Below are positions 52,985 through 61,370 of a stretch of DNA of 64,000 nt, piece after piece. The translations under genes were made by a program, and so were the position numbers. The stretch comes from Aminicella lysinilytica (GTDB taxonomy: Bacteria; Bacillota; Clostridia; Peptostreptococcales; Anaerovoracaceae), in the NCBI RefSeq assembly GCF_004362975.1, contig NZ_SNXO01000003.1, positions 1-64,000 of the forward strand, read 5' to 3'. Under the pieces are notes generated by a model. That model saw nothing but the letters and a program-made list of their open reading frames with translations. It was not told the origin of the DNA and searched no databases. Positions within the stretch are counted from its first letter, which is position 1. Every line of letters begins with the position of its first letter.

Positions 52985-53839
52985 ATGAATTATTTAAGAT
53001 TTAAGAACAAGGTGGTGGATAGCATCAAGGATTATCTGCCGGAGGAGTTTAAGGAATATAACGTAGAAGTGGAAATGATCCCTAAGGTAAATGGATTCAA
53101 AGAAGCAATCATAATCAGCAAGTCCGACTGTAAAGACCCGACGCCTACATTATATGTAGATCAACTGTATGATCAATATAAGGTATGCAAAAATATGGAT
53201 AAGGTATTGAAATTTGCAGCGGAGTTTTACATCTATGGGATAAACTATGGCAAAGCTATGGCGGAGTGTATTACTGTTGAGAACAGCGATGATACTGTAA
53301 TAATGATGTTGATAAACAGAGATAACAACAAGGACTTACTGGAGACCATGCCGCATAGAGATTATATGGATCTGGCTATTGTTTACAGGCTGATAATGCC
53401 ATTGCCTGACGGTAGCTTCAATACGGCGAATATAACTGATGATATGCTCGAAAGAATGGGAAAAACTGAAGAAGAACTTTTCAGTCTTGCTGTAGTGAAC
53501 ACTCAGAGAATACTGCCGCCACATACAGAGAATATAGGTGAGAGTGTAAATATTGTAACTAATGAAAAGGGTATCATAGGCGCTGTGGCAATGCTTTATG
53601 ACGAGCAGCTGAAGAACCTTGCTGATATGGTCGATTCGGATCTGTATATAATCCCGTCATCTATACATGAGGTCATAACTATACCGGTCTACGATGCTGA
53701 CCCGGATCATCTGGCTGAAATAGTAGCCGATGCAAATAATACGGTATTAAAACCGAAGGATGTTTTGTCGAATAGCGTGTATTACTATACCAGAAGCAGC
53801 GGATCCATAGATATAATCAGAGAGGGAATAGCCGTATGA
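52985..53839 (+). CDS. DUF5688 family protein
   Basis: A 284-residue soluble protein. NYLRFKNKVVDSIKDYLPEE, the YVDQLYDQYKVCKNMDKVL segment and ILPPHTENIGESVNIVTNEKG resemble the DUF5688 family of Clostridia, which has no known function. It has no signal peptide or membrane helix. The start is the ATG at 52985 with GAAAGGAG upstream; it overlaps the next gene by four bases, tying it to the Tad-like operon. Confidence 0.75.
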   Translation: MNYLRFKNKVVDSIKDYLPEEFKEYNVEVEMIPKVNGFKEAIIISKSDCKDPTPTLYVDQLYDQYKVCKNMDKVLKFAAEFYIYGINYGKAMAECITVENSDDTVIMMLINRDNNKDLLETMPHRDYMDLAIVYRLIMPLPDGSFNTANITDDMLERMGKTEEELFSLAVVNTQRILPPHTENIGESVNIVTNEKGIIGAVAMLYDEQLKNLADMVDSDLYIIPSSIHEVITIPVYDADPDHLAEIVADANNTVLKPKDVLSNSVYYYTRSSGSIDIIREGIAV

Positions 53840-54117
53840 AAAAGATCGTAGCCATAATACTCATATGTATGGCGTTTCAGTGCAGTATAGTCCTGGGCAG
53901 CATTACCATAACCTATGGCGAGGTGGAAAAGTCCGGGAATAAAAATGTCGAGGTAAACGCTGTAGGTACAGGCCAGGGCTTCGTACTAAAAGATAAAAAT
54001 TATAAAGAGGGGTTGGATTATCTGGTATTCATTAATAACCGCGGCACCGGGAAGAAGAGTGATGACAAGCTCATAAGCATTTATGCAGTCAAGGTGCCTT
54101 CAGGTTTGATAAAATAA
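53836..54117 (+). CDS. small secreted protein of unknown function
   Basis: A 93-residue protein with an N-terminal signal or anchor segment (VAIILICMAFQCSIVLGSITI) and a short beta-rich remainder. It overlaps the DUF5688 gene stop (ATGA) and is the last gene of the Tad-like run before a gap of about 85 bases. No family recognised. Confidence 0.65.
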   Translation: MKKIVAIILICMAFQCSIVLGSITITYGEVEKSGNKNVEVNAVGTGQGFVLKDKNYKEGLDYLVFINNRGTGKKSDDKLISIYAVKVPSGLIK

Positions 54118-54202
54118 CTGAGATATAGTATATCGTTTCATAAGGTTATTCGCAGAAAACCTGGGTATAAGAAACCCAAGTTAGAGAAGCGGAGGTACTA
54201 TT

Positions 54203-54487
54203 ATGGATATGAGTGAAGTGAAAATCAGAATATCGGATAAAGCTAAGGAAAAGATACGTGAAATAGAGGAGTCTGGTATGCATCTCAGAATGACGGTAAT
54301 CAAATCGGGTTGCTGCAGTTATACCTTTGACATGTATCCGGATAAACTCAGGGGTGACGACGAGCTGATACACGTTGAAGGCTTGCCGTTGATCATTGCG
54401 CCTTCTGCCAAACCTTTCATCAGGGACATCGACCTAAATTATGGCAGGTACGGAGCTTTTAAGAAATTTATAGTAAAGACTAATTGA
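54203..54487 (+). CDS. HesB/IscA-like protein
   Basis: A 94-residue protein. VKIRISDKAKEKIREIEESG followed by LRMTVIKSGCCSYTFDMY resembles the start of IscA/HesB proteins, which carry iron-sulfur clusters, but the C-terminal CxC motif is absent, so it may not bind a cluster in the usual way. GGAGG is well placed before the ATG. It stands between the Tad-like operon and the adhesin operon. Confidence 0.6.
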   Translation: MDMSEVKIRISDKAKEKIREIEESGMHLRMTVIKSGCCSYTFDMYPDKLRGDDELIHVEGLPLIIAPSAKPFIRDIDLNYGRYGAFKKFIVKTN

Positions 54488-54530
54488 CTATGATAATACA
54501 GGCTAATAACAATTGAAAGTTCATATACAG

Positions 54531-54563
54531 AAGAGATCGGCTAGTTCTGGTCTCTTTTGTTTT
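54531..54563 (+). terminator. first terminator ahead of the adhesin gene
   Basis: AGAGATC (54532-54538) and GGTCTCT (54549-54555) form a stem followed by TTTGTTTT. It ends the HesB-like transcript or acts as part of an attenuator for the adhesin gene. Confidence 0.7.
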
Positions 54564-54564
54564 G

Positions 54565-54588
54565 CAAGCAGGCACAGCCTGTTTTTTT
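54565..54588 (+). terminator. second terminator, directly before the adhesin ribosome binding site
   Basis: CAGGC (54569-54573) and GCCTG (54577-54581) with an ACA loop and seven T (54582-54588). Only 19 bases separate its end from the ATG at 54608, leaving no room for a promoter between them. Confidence 0.75.
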
Positions 54589-54607
54589 GTGTAGAGAAGG
54601 AGGATGA

Positions 54608-57469
54608 ATGAAAGTAAGTGATTTGTTGAAGAGGGGGCTCGTAATTATGCTAATAGCCCTGCTCATGATCGGGTTTTCAGTCAGTGCGGAGACATTTCCG
54701 GGCAATGAAGCCGGAATCTCCCATGGCGCAGTGACTAAGGAGTGCAATGTAAAGGCGTATTTTTACGCAGATACGGGGGTCCATACATATTTCAGTGCTA
54801 CCACATCGTATATGGGAAAGCCCATAACTATGAAGGGATCCTGTACGGAATATGATGCGCAGAATTTATACGATAGTCAGGGCAGGCATTCTATGGTGAA
54901 AAAGACACAATCGGATCTGCGTACTAAAATTGCGTATCTGGCAGAAACATCGGGGAAGTACAGTCTTACGCCTAAGACGAACCCGCGTTACAGATACATA
55001 GTTTGCGCGGCTCTTTGTATGGCCAATTACAGATACGGCGCCACAAAATACAATCATAAAAGCGCCGGATCCTATGAACGTCAGAATGGCGATAAGGAGC
55101 AGATACAGAAGTTATTTGATCAGGCTAAGGCTTTAGATGCTGCACCTGACAATTTCGAATGCTTTTATGTGAACCTTAAGGGCGGCGACCAGCAGGACAT
55201 GGTTTTTTGGTCCCTGCACCCGGCTTACGGATATATCAAGATAACAAAAAGTTCTACAGTGCCGGCTTATGCAGACACATATTCACTTAAGGGCGCGCAA
55301 TATACCATTTACAAGGGCTGGAGCACCTCCGGCGCGCAGGCCGATGTACTTACCATAGGTTCTAGGGAAAAGTCGGGTAAGCTGAGCGTAGGAAAGTATT
55401 GCGTAAAAGAGACAAGAAGCCCGACCAACGGAAAATACAATAAAGACAAGAAATTGTATAAGGTCACCGTAAAGAAAAATGTAACTATAGTAGTCAAGAG
55501 CAAGGATGCTCCTAAAATGGGTGGTCTGAAGGTGGAGAAGCAATCTGCAGATCCAGCTTATACGACAGGGAATGTGTATTCTCTTAAGGGAGCAGAATAT
55601 ACAGTCTATGACAGCAATGGCAATCAGGTGACAGGCATGATGGTACAGGATGGTGACAAGGCAGGAATACCTGTAGATGTGCTGACTACCGATGAAGACG
55701 GCGAAAGCGAAACTGTAGCTATGAAGTACGGAAATTATACCGTAAAAGAAACCAAAGCTCCCGAGGCATATGAGTTGGATGAGACTGTACATGAAGTTAG
55801 CATACTGGAAGGCGCGGATATCACAGAGCCGGTAGTCGTGAACAGCATTGAAAAATTCCTTTCTTCGCCTTTGGAATTTATGCTGGAAAAGAAAGGCGAC
55901 CGAACTTTCTGGTATGATGATATTCCCAGCCGGGCAGGTGCCATATTTGAGGTCAGGTATTACGATGGATATTACACAGCAGAAGATATAGAAGCCGGGT
56001 CTAAAACAGGCACAACCGCAGGAGAAGATACAGATGAGTCTTATGAAGATAAAGATTCTGATGTAGACAGCGAATTGGGTGATGGTGACGGTGACTCAGG
56101 AGAGGAAGAAGCAGGAGACGTTGCAGAAGAAGAAAGTAGCCCAGCAAGCATTATTCGCACCTGGCGTTTTGTTACAGATGAAAACGGTCGTATATCCTAC
56201 GACGCAGCCCACCTTTTGTCAGGCAGTGATGACCTCTATAGAACCAGTGACGGTACGCCGGCCGCAAGACTGGGCACATACACATTCCAGGAGATCACGG
56301 CGCCTCCGGGTTATCTGATCAATTATAATACCATAACCACGCAGCTCAGATCTGACGGCATGACGCCGAAGGCTGTGGTATATAACGATGGAAATCCGGT
56401 GATACAGCCGGAGGCTTTCCAGCTGGTCAATATACATATAGAGAAGAAAGACGCTGAAACCGGCGGATCTGTGGCTCAGGGCTACGGCACATTGCAGGGG
56501 GCGGAGTTTTCCATAGAGAAACTTCGAGATGGCACAAAGGATACCTGGGAAAAGGCCGGCAATGTCACTACCGATGCTAATGGTTACGGGGTTTTGGAAA
56601 ATCAACTGCCGGGAGCATATCGGATAATAGAGACAAAGGCGCCGTCAGGCTATGGGATCAATCACGAGATAATCTATAAGAACTGTCCGAGAAATGATGA
56701 TTATACGGCATATTTCGACTACACGGCAACTGCCTATGACCATGTTACGACACTTCATGTGAGCAAGGTTTCATTCACAGGTGAGGAAGAACTGTCGGGG
56801 GCCCATCTCACTTTATTTGACAGCGCGGGCAAGGTAGTAGAGAGCTGGATATCGACTGGCACTGCACATATCATTAAAGGCCTGGCAACAGGTACATACA
56901 GGCTTCACGAAGACCTGGCACCCTTGGGATACGCCACGGCCGGCGACGTAGAAGTGAATGTAGGCAATGGGAATCCAGATCAGTACGTAACAATGACGGA
57001 TAAGGTCATAAGAGTCGACATAAGCAAGGAAGATCTGTCGACAGGAGAACCGGTAGTAGGAGCTGAGCTGCAGATAAAAGATAGTAATGGAGAGGTTGTG
57101 CGTCGGTGGATTACAGGGAAAGAACCAACCAGAATAGAAAAACTGCCTGTGGGAGAATATACGCTTACGGAAATATTGGCGCCTGACGGCTATATGACCG
57201 CAGCCGATTTGAAATTCACTGTACTGGATACAGGTGAAATACAGAAAGTAACTATGAAGGACGAACGCGTAACGCCACATCTTTCCAAAACGGATTCCAT
57301 AAAGGGCGAGGCAGAACTTTATAACAGTCCGGGACCGCAGACAGTTACAAGGACCCCGAAGACAGGAGACAACTCTAAATTGATACTGTACGCCATACTG
57401 TTTGCAGCGGCCTTGGTAGCCTTGGCAGCAGTATTGCATCAGAGAAAGAAAATCAGAAAGGAAGACTAA
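54608..57469 (+). CDS. large SpaA-type surface adhesin with sortase signal
   Basis: A 953-residue cell wall-anchored protein. A signal peptide (about 1-27) comes first, then an N-terminal domain of about 190 residues with cysteines (EYDAQNLYD, IVCAALCMANY), then about six SpaA-like prealbumin-fold repeats marked by YSLKGAEYTVYD-type starts and YTVKETKAPEAY-type ends. These would form isopeptide bonds. An acidic low-complexity insert (about 470-520) interrupts the third. The end has a sorting signal TPKTGD (about 916-921, a variant of LPxTG), a membrane helix and a basic tail. GAAGGAGG precedes the ATG. No sortase gene is in the window. Confidence 0.85.
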   Translation: MKVSDLLKRGLVIMLIALLMIGFSVSAETFPGNEAGISHGAVTKECNVKAYFYADTGVHTYFSATTSYMGKPITMKGSCTEYDAQNLYDSQGRHSMVKKTQSDLRTKIAYLAETSGKYSLTPKTNPRYRYIVCAALCMANYRYGATKYNHKSAGSYERQNGDKEQIQKLFDQAKALDAAPDNFECFYVNLKGGDQQDMVFWSLHPAYGYIKITKSSTVPAYADTYSLKGAQYTIYKGWSTSGAQADVLTIGSREKSGKLSVGKYCVKETRSPTNGKYNKDKKLYKVTVKKNVTIVVKSKDAPKMGGLKVEKQSADPAYTTGNVYSLKGAEYTVYDSNGNQVTGMMVQDGDKAGIPVDVLTTDEDGESETVAMKYGNYTVKETKAPEAYELDETVHEVSILEGADITEPVVVNSIEKFLSSPLEFMLEKKGDRTFWYDDIPSRAGAIFEVRYYDGYYTAEDIEAGSKTGTTAGEDTDESYEDKDSDVDSELGDGDGDSGEEEAGDVAEEESSPASIIRTWRFVTDENGRISYDAAHLLSGSDDLYRTSDGTPAARLGTYTFQEITAPPGYLINYNTITTQLRSDGMTPKAVVYNDGNPVIQPEAFQLVNIHIEKKDAETGGSVAQGYGTLQGAEFSIEKLRDGTKDTWEKAGNVTTDANGYGVLENQLPGAYRIIETKAPSGYGINHEIIYKNCPRNDDYTAYFDYTATAYDHVTTLHVSKVSFTGEEELSGAHLTLFDSAGKVVESWISTGTAHIIKGLATGTYRLHEDLAPLGYATAGDVEVNVGNGNPDQYVTMTDKVIRVDISKEDLSTGEPVVGAELQIKDSNGEVVRRWITGKEPTRIEKLPVGEYTLTEILAPDGYMTAADLKFTVLDTGEIQKVTMKDERVTPHLSKTDSIKGEAELYNSPGPQTVTRTPKTGDNSKLILYAILFAAALVALAAVLHQRKKIRKED

Positions 57470-57472
57470 GAA

Positions 57473-58612
57473 ATGAAGAAGAAAATATTAACAGCAATAA
57501 CAACTATGTGCCTGGTATTTGCAATGATACCGTCTACAGTATTCGCGGGAGAGACTACGGGAAGGGCTGCATCTAAGGCTCTGGCAAGAACGCAGATCGA
57601 GACCAACGTGATAATAAAAGATGTGAAGGTAACTTTACCGGGCAGCAATTTCGATATGCTACCTGATTTCACAGTTATCGGAGCTAAATATACGGGAAAT
57701 CCCATAGTTCCGCCTATTACCATAAATCTTTCCAACGGCAGCGAACTGGTATGCGGTCGCGACTACACTATAACTTTTGCGGATAATATCATGCCGGGCA
57801 CAGCCAGCTACGTTATCACCGGCACCGGCAGGTACGGCGGCATGCACAAAGGTACCTTTGTTATAGACAAAGCTGACATAGGCAGGGTGGCATCGGTCAT
57901 GGCCCTGGGTGCGGCCGTATACAATGGCAGGCAGCATACTCCGAAGTTCAGCCTGGCAGCCCCATCACAGTATGGCCCTTTGATCAAGGGGAAAGACTAC
58001 ACAGTGACTTATGGAGATAATGTTGAAGTTGGCCTCGGTTATATAACAGTAAATGGTATGGGGAACCGCTTTAAGGGGTCGGCTCAAACGGCCTTCTATA
58101 TAGAAAGAGCCAATATAGCATCAGCATCGACTGCCGCTGTAGCCGATGAACTATACACTGGCCTCGCATTCACGCCTCAGCCCCAGTGGGCAGTATATGA
58201 AGGAATGAATCTGATAAACGGTCAGGATTATACTTTGTCATATATCAACAATGTTGCAGAAGGCACGGCAAGCGTAGTCATGACGGGTATCGGAAAATAT
58301 CAGGGAACTAAGGTTGTACCTTTCAGAATCGTCAAGATACCGGAAATCGTAACAGGATTCAAAGTAAAGAAGCAGAGCAAAAACAGGATAAAGATGTACT
58401 GGCATAAGGCCAGCAATGTGGAAAAGTATCAGATACGCATCTGCCAGGATAAAAAATTCAGGAAAAGCGTAAAAAAATACACCATTAAAAACTATAACAG
58501 TGCATTGAAGGTAGCATCCAAATACAGGAAATGCTACATACAGATAAGAGGCTGCGCGACCCTCAATGGAAAGACCATCTACGGGCCGTGGAGCCGTATG
58601 TGCAGAAAATAA
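57473..58612 (+). CDS. secreted protein with Ig-like repeats
   Basis: A 379-residue exported protein. After a signal peptide (about 1-25) come three repeats of about 80 residues (YTGNPIVPPITINL...GRDYTITFADN...GTASYVITGTGRYGG; similar at about 145-225 and 226-300), a pattern common in clostridial surface proteins. A fibronectin III-like domain ends it (VTGFKVKKQSKNRIKMYWHKA). There is no anchor signal. It follows the adhesin gene after three bases, so both are made together; a role in adhesion or wall binding is inferred. Confidence 0.8.
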   Translation: MKKKILTAITTMCLVFAMIPSTVFAGETTGRAASKALARTQIETNVIIKDVKVTLPGSNFDMLPDFTVIGAKYTGNPIVPPITINLSNGSELVCGRDYTITFADNIMPGTASYVITGTGRYGGMHKGTFVIDKADIGRVASVMALGAAVYNGRQHTPKFSLAAPSQYGPLIKGKDYTVTYGDNVEVGLGYITVNGMGNRFKGSAQTAFYIERANIASASTAAVADELYTGLAFTPQPQWAVYEGMNLINGQDYTLSYINNVAEGTASVVMTGIGKYQGTKVVPFRIVKIPEIVTGFKVKKQSKNRIKMYWHKASNVEKYQIRICQDKKFRKSVKKYTIKNYNSALKVASKYRKCYIQIRGCATLNGKTIYGPWSRMCRK

Positions 58613-58617
58613 TTACC

Positions 58618-59715
58618 CTACACGTTGAAGAGGAAGGTGATGATATCGCCGTCCTTGACAACATATTCTTTACCTTCGGAGCGGAGCAGACCTTTTTCCT
58701 TGGCTTTGGACATGCTTCCATCACAGCTGTCCATAAGGGCAGCATAGTTGATGGTCTCAGCGCGGATGAAGCCTTTCTCGAAGTCGGTATGTATCTTACC
58801 GGCTGCCTGAGGAGCCTTGGTGCCATTTGTAATGGTCCAGGCCCGGGTCTCATCCTCTCCGGTGGTGAGGAATGAAATCAGATTCAACAGTTTATATGAA
58901 GCCTTGATCAGTTTGTCCAGACCGGATTCTGAGATGCCCAGCTCCTCCAGGAACATAGTCTTCTCATCGTCGTCCAGTTCTGAGACTTCCTGCTCTATTT
59001 CGGCGCAGATAACGACTACTTCAGCGCCTTCGCCTTCTGCGAAGTCGCGTACAGCCTTGACATATTCGTTGTTGGAATCGTCGGCAGCATCGTCTTCAGC
59101 TACATTTGCTACATATATTATCGGTTTATAGGATAAAAGCTCCAGAGTATCAACGAAGGCGGCCTCGTCGTCGGTGAGCTCCATAGCTCTGGCTGATTTT
59201 CCTGTTCCCAGGAACTCGTTTACCTTCTGGAGGATGACCAGCTCCTTTGCGAGACTTTTGTCGTTCTTGGCGCCTTTTTGAGCCTTTTGGATGCGTTTGT
59301 CCAGAGACTCCATGTCAGCCAGTATAAGTTCGGTGTTTATAGTTTCTATATCATCGAGAGGATCTATTTTCCCTGATACGTGGACTATATTGTCATTTTC
59401 AAAGCATCTTACCACGTGCACGATGGCCGCTACCTCTCTGATGTGACCGAGGAATTTATTTCCCAGGCCTTCACCTTTGGATGCGCCCTTTACCAGACCT
59501 GCTATGTCGCAGAATTCTATGGTAGTGTAGATGGTTTTCTTGGAATGATGTATATCGCTCAGCACTTTGATGCGTTCGTCAGGGACCGTAACGACTCCGA
59601 CGTTTGGCTCAATAGTGCAGAAAGGATAATTGGCAGCCTCCGCGCCGGCCTTGGTTATGGCGTTGAAGAGGGTGCTTTTGCCTACATTTGGAAGGCCTAC
59701 TATGCCTAATTTCAT
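58618..59715 (-). CDS. ychF: redox-regulated ATPase YchF
   Basis: A 365-residue OBG-family P-loop protein that prefers ATP. GLPNVGKSTLFNAIT (about 6-20), FCDIAGLVKGASKGEG and the final TGS-like domain (EGKEYVVKDGDIITFLFNV) are standard. It binds ribosomes and takes part in stress responses. Its start overlaps the lgt end by four bases (ATGA). It converges on the secreted Ig-like protein gene with only five bases between stop codons. Confidence 0.96.
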   Translation of the reverse strand: MKLGIVGLPNVGKSTLFNAITKAGAEAANYPFCTIEPNVGVVTVPDERIKVLSDIHHSKKTIYTTIEFCDIAGLVKGASKGEGLGNKFLGHIREVAAIVHVVRCFENDNIVHVSGKIDPLDDIETINTELILADMESLDKRIQKAQKGAKNDKSLAKELVILQKVNEFLGTGKSARAMELTDDEAAFVDTLELLSYKPIIYVANVAEDDAADDSNNEYVKAVRDFAEGEGAEVVVICAEIEQEVSELDDDEKTMFLEELGISESGLDKLIKASYKLLNLISFLTTGEDETRAWTITNGTKAPQAAGKIHTDFEKGFIRAETINYAALMDSCDGSMSKAKEKGLLRSEGKEYVVKDGDIITFLFNV

Positions 59716-60470
59716 TGCTTGTTTGCTCCTTTGCTAAGTTCTTTTTTGTACAAAATAATATATATCACGAGGCAGACTATGAAAGCCACCGCGCTTATTA
59801 CCTGTGCCTGCCTGAAAGGGCCGATCATGAGACTGTCCGTGCGCAGATGCTCCACGCAGAAACGTTCCACAGAGTACAGCATGCCGTAGAGACATACGAT
59901 CTGACCCGGGAAAGCCCGTCTTTTGTCCACCCACAGCAGAAACCAGAACAGCGCGAAGCACCATAATGATTCATATAAAAATGTAGGATGAACGTATTGC
60001 CCGTCGACCAGGATCGCCCATGGCAGATCCGTTGGAGTGCCGTGAGCCTCGGAGTTGAAGAAATTTCCCCAGCGCCCGATGGACTGAGCCAGTGCTACTG
60101 CAGGAAAGACCAGATCGGCCATTTCCAGGAACCTGATCTTATAGTGCCTGCAGACCAGCAGAGCGACTATGAGCCCTGCGATGATGCCGCCGTGTATGGC
60201 AAGGCCTCCCGCTCGCGTATTGAGAATCATACTGGGATATTCTGAATAGTAACTCCAGTTAAAAATCACATAATAAGCTCGCGCTCCAAGGATGGAGAAG
60301 GGGATGAGCCATATGGCGAAGTCGATCACGTGCTCGCTTTCTATGCCGTGTCTGGGCGCCCGTTTGTAACATATTATTATGGCCAGTACGAACCCCAGAC
60401 CGATGAGGATCCCATACCACATTATGTCGACGCCGAATATTGTAAAGGCGATTGGACCCGGTGATGCCAT
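59712..60470 (-). CDS. lgt: prolipoprotein diacylglyceryl transferase
   Basis: A 252-residue membrane enzyme with about seven helices that attaches the diacylglyceryl group to lipoprotein cysteines. IHGGIIAGLIVAL and FPAVALAQSIGRWGNFFNSE are the Lgt signature segments, and HPTFLYESLWCF completes the active region. AAGGAGG lies before the ATG. It forms an operon with ychF. Confidence 0.96.
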   Translation of the reverse strand: MASPGPIAFTIFGVDIMWYGILIGLGFVLAIIICYKRAPRHGIESEHVIDFAIWLIPFSILGARAYYVIFNWSYYSEYPSMILNTRAGGLAIHGGIIAGLIVALLVCRHYKIRFLEMADLVFPAVALAQSIGRWGNFFNSEAHGTPTDLPWAILVDGQYVHPTFLYESLWCFALFWFLLWVDKRRAFPGQIVCLYGMLYSVERFCVEHLRTDSLMIGPFRQAQVISAVAFIVCLVIYIILYKKELSKGANKQ

Positions 60471-60535
60471 GAAAATCCTCCTTTCTGCAGTAAAACATAT
60501 TCCATTATACCGTGATTTCTGTTAAAATTCAATGT

Positions 60536-61237
60536 ATGAAGTACGAAAACATTGTAAAAGGAAATTTCATAGAAAGGCCCAATCGCTTCGTGGCTCTGGT
60601 GCGCATAGGCGGCGAAGAAGTGCGGGTCCACGTAAAAAATACCGGCCGCTGCAGGGAATTGCTGGTGCCGGGGGCTGTAGTTTACCTGGAGGACTTCGAC
60701 GGCCGCATGGGAAGCCGCAAGATGCGATACTCTCTCATCGCCGTGGAAAAAGGCGACCTGCTGGTGAATATGGACTCACAGGCCCCGAACAAAATAGCCG
60801 CTGAAGGGCTTTTGTCTGGCCGTATTCTTCTGCCGGACATGGACAGACTGACGGTAGTAAAGGCCGAACAAAAATACGGCAATTCGCGTTTTGATTTTTA
60901 CATAGAGGACGAGGCGGGCCGCAAAGGCTGGCTGGAGGTGAAGGGCGTGACTCTCGAGGATGACGGCGTTGCCAGCTTCCCCGATGCGCCGACGGAGCGT
61001 GGACTCAAGCATGTCAACGAACTGTGCCGGGCGAAAAGCGAGGGCTTCTCAAGTTACGTTTTGTTCATAGTTCAAATGAAGGGTATGCGTTGGCTGGAGC
61101 CGAATGATGACCACGACCCGGATTTTTCAACTGCGCTCAGGCAGGCCAGCACGGAGGGCGTCCATGTGATCGCCTGGGATTGCCGGGTTAAGCCTGATGA
61201 AATCGAGGCTGACGAGCAGGTCATGGTAAGGCTCTGA
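60536..61237 (+). CDS. sfsA: SfsA, DNA/RNA nuclease family protein
   Basis: A 233-residue protein. FIERPNRFVALVRIGGEEV, HVKNTGRCRELL and PDAPTERGLKHVNEL are the SfsA signature blocks. The fold includes a nuclease-like core (DFYIEDEAGRKGWLEVKGVT). Historically linked to maltose metabolism in Escherichia coli; its role is still unsettled. No good ribosome binding site precedes the ATG at 60536, and a TAAAAT box lies only about 10 bases upstream, so it may be leaderless. It is divergent from lgt. Confidence 0.93.
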   Translation: MKYENIVKGNFIERPNRFVALVRIGGEEVRVHVKNTGRCRELLVPGAVVYLEDFDGRMGSRKMRYSLIAVEKGDLLVNMDSQAPNKIAAEGLLSGRILLPDMDRLTVVKAEQKYGNSRFDFYIEDEAGRKGWLEVKGVTLEDDGVASFPDAPTERGLKHVNELCRAKSEGFSSYVLFIVQMKGMRWLEPNDDHDPDFSTALRQASTEGVHVIAWDCRVKPDEIEADEQVMVRL

Positions 61238-61278
61238 TATGCGCCCGTAATTATTTATACAAATAATCAAAACACCTG

Positions 61279-61307
61279 TTGAAATCATTTCCGGCAGGTG
61301 TTATACT
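61279..61307 (+). promoter_or_regulatory. promoter of the SOS polymerase operon
   Basis: TTGAAA (61279-61284) and TATACT (61302-61307) with a 17-base spacer. An inverted repeat (AACACCTG 61271-61278, CAGGTGTT 61295-61302) encloses the -35 box. Confidence 0.65.
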
Positions 61308-61319
61308 ATACCTACTAAA

Positions 61320-61333
61320 AGAACATTTGTTCG
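61320..61333 (+). promoter_or_regulatory. LexA (SOS) box
   Basis: GAAC-ATTT-GTTC at 61321-61332, matching the Firmicutes LexA consensus (GAAC-N4-GTTC), just downstream of the expected transcription start. Bound LexA would block this promoter until DNA damage. Confidence 0.85.
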
Positions 61334-61370
61334 TGTTTGAAAGATGCTATTGATCGGGAGGTGTGTGAGT

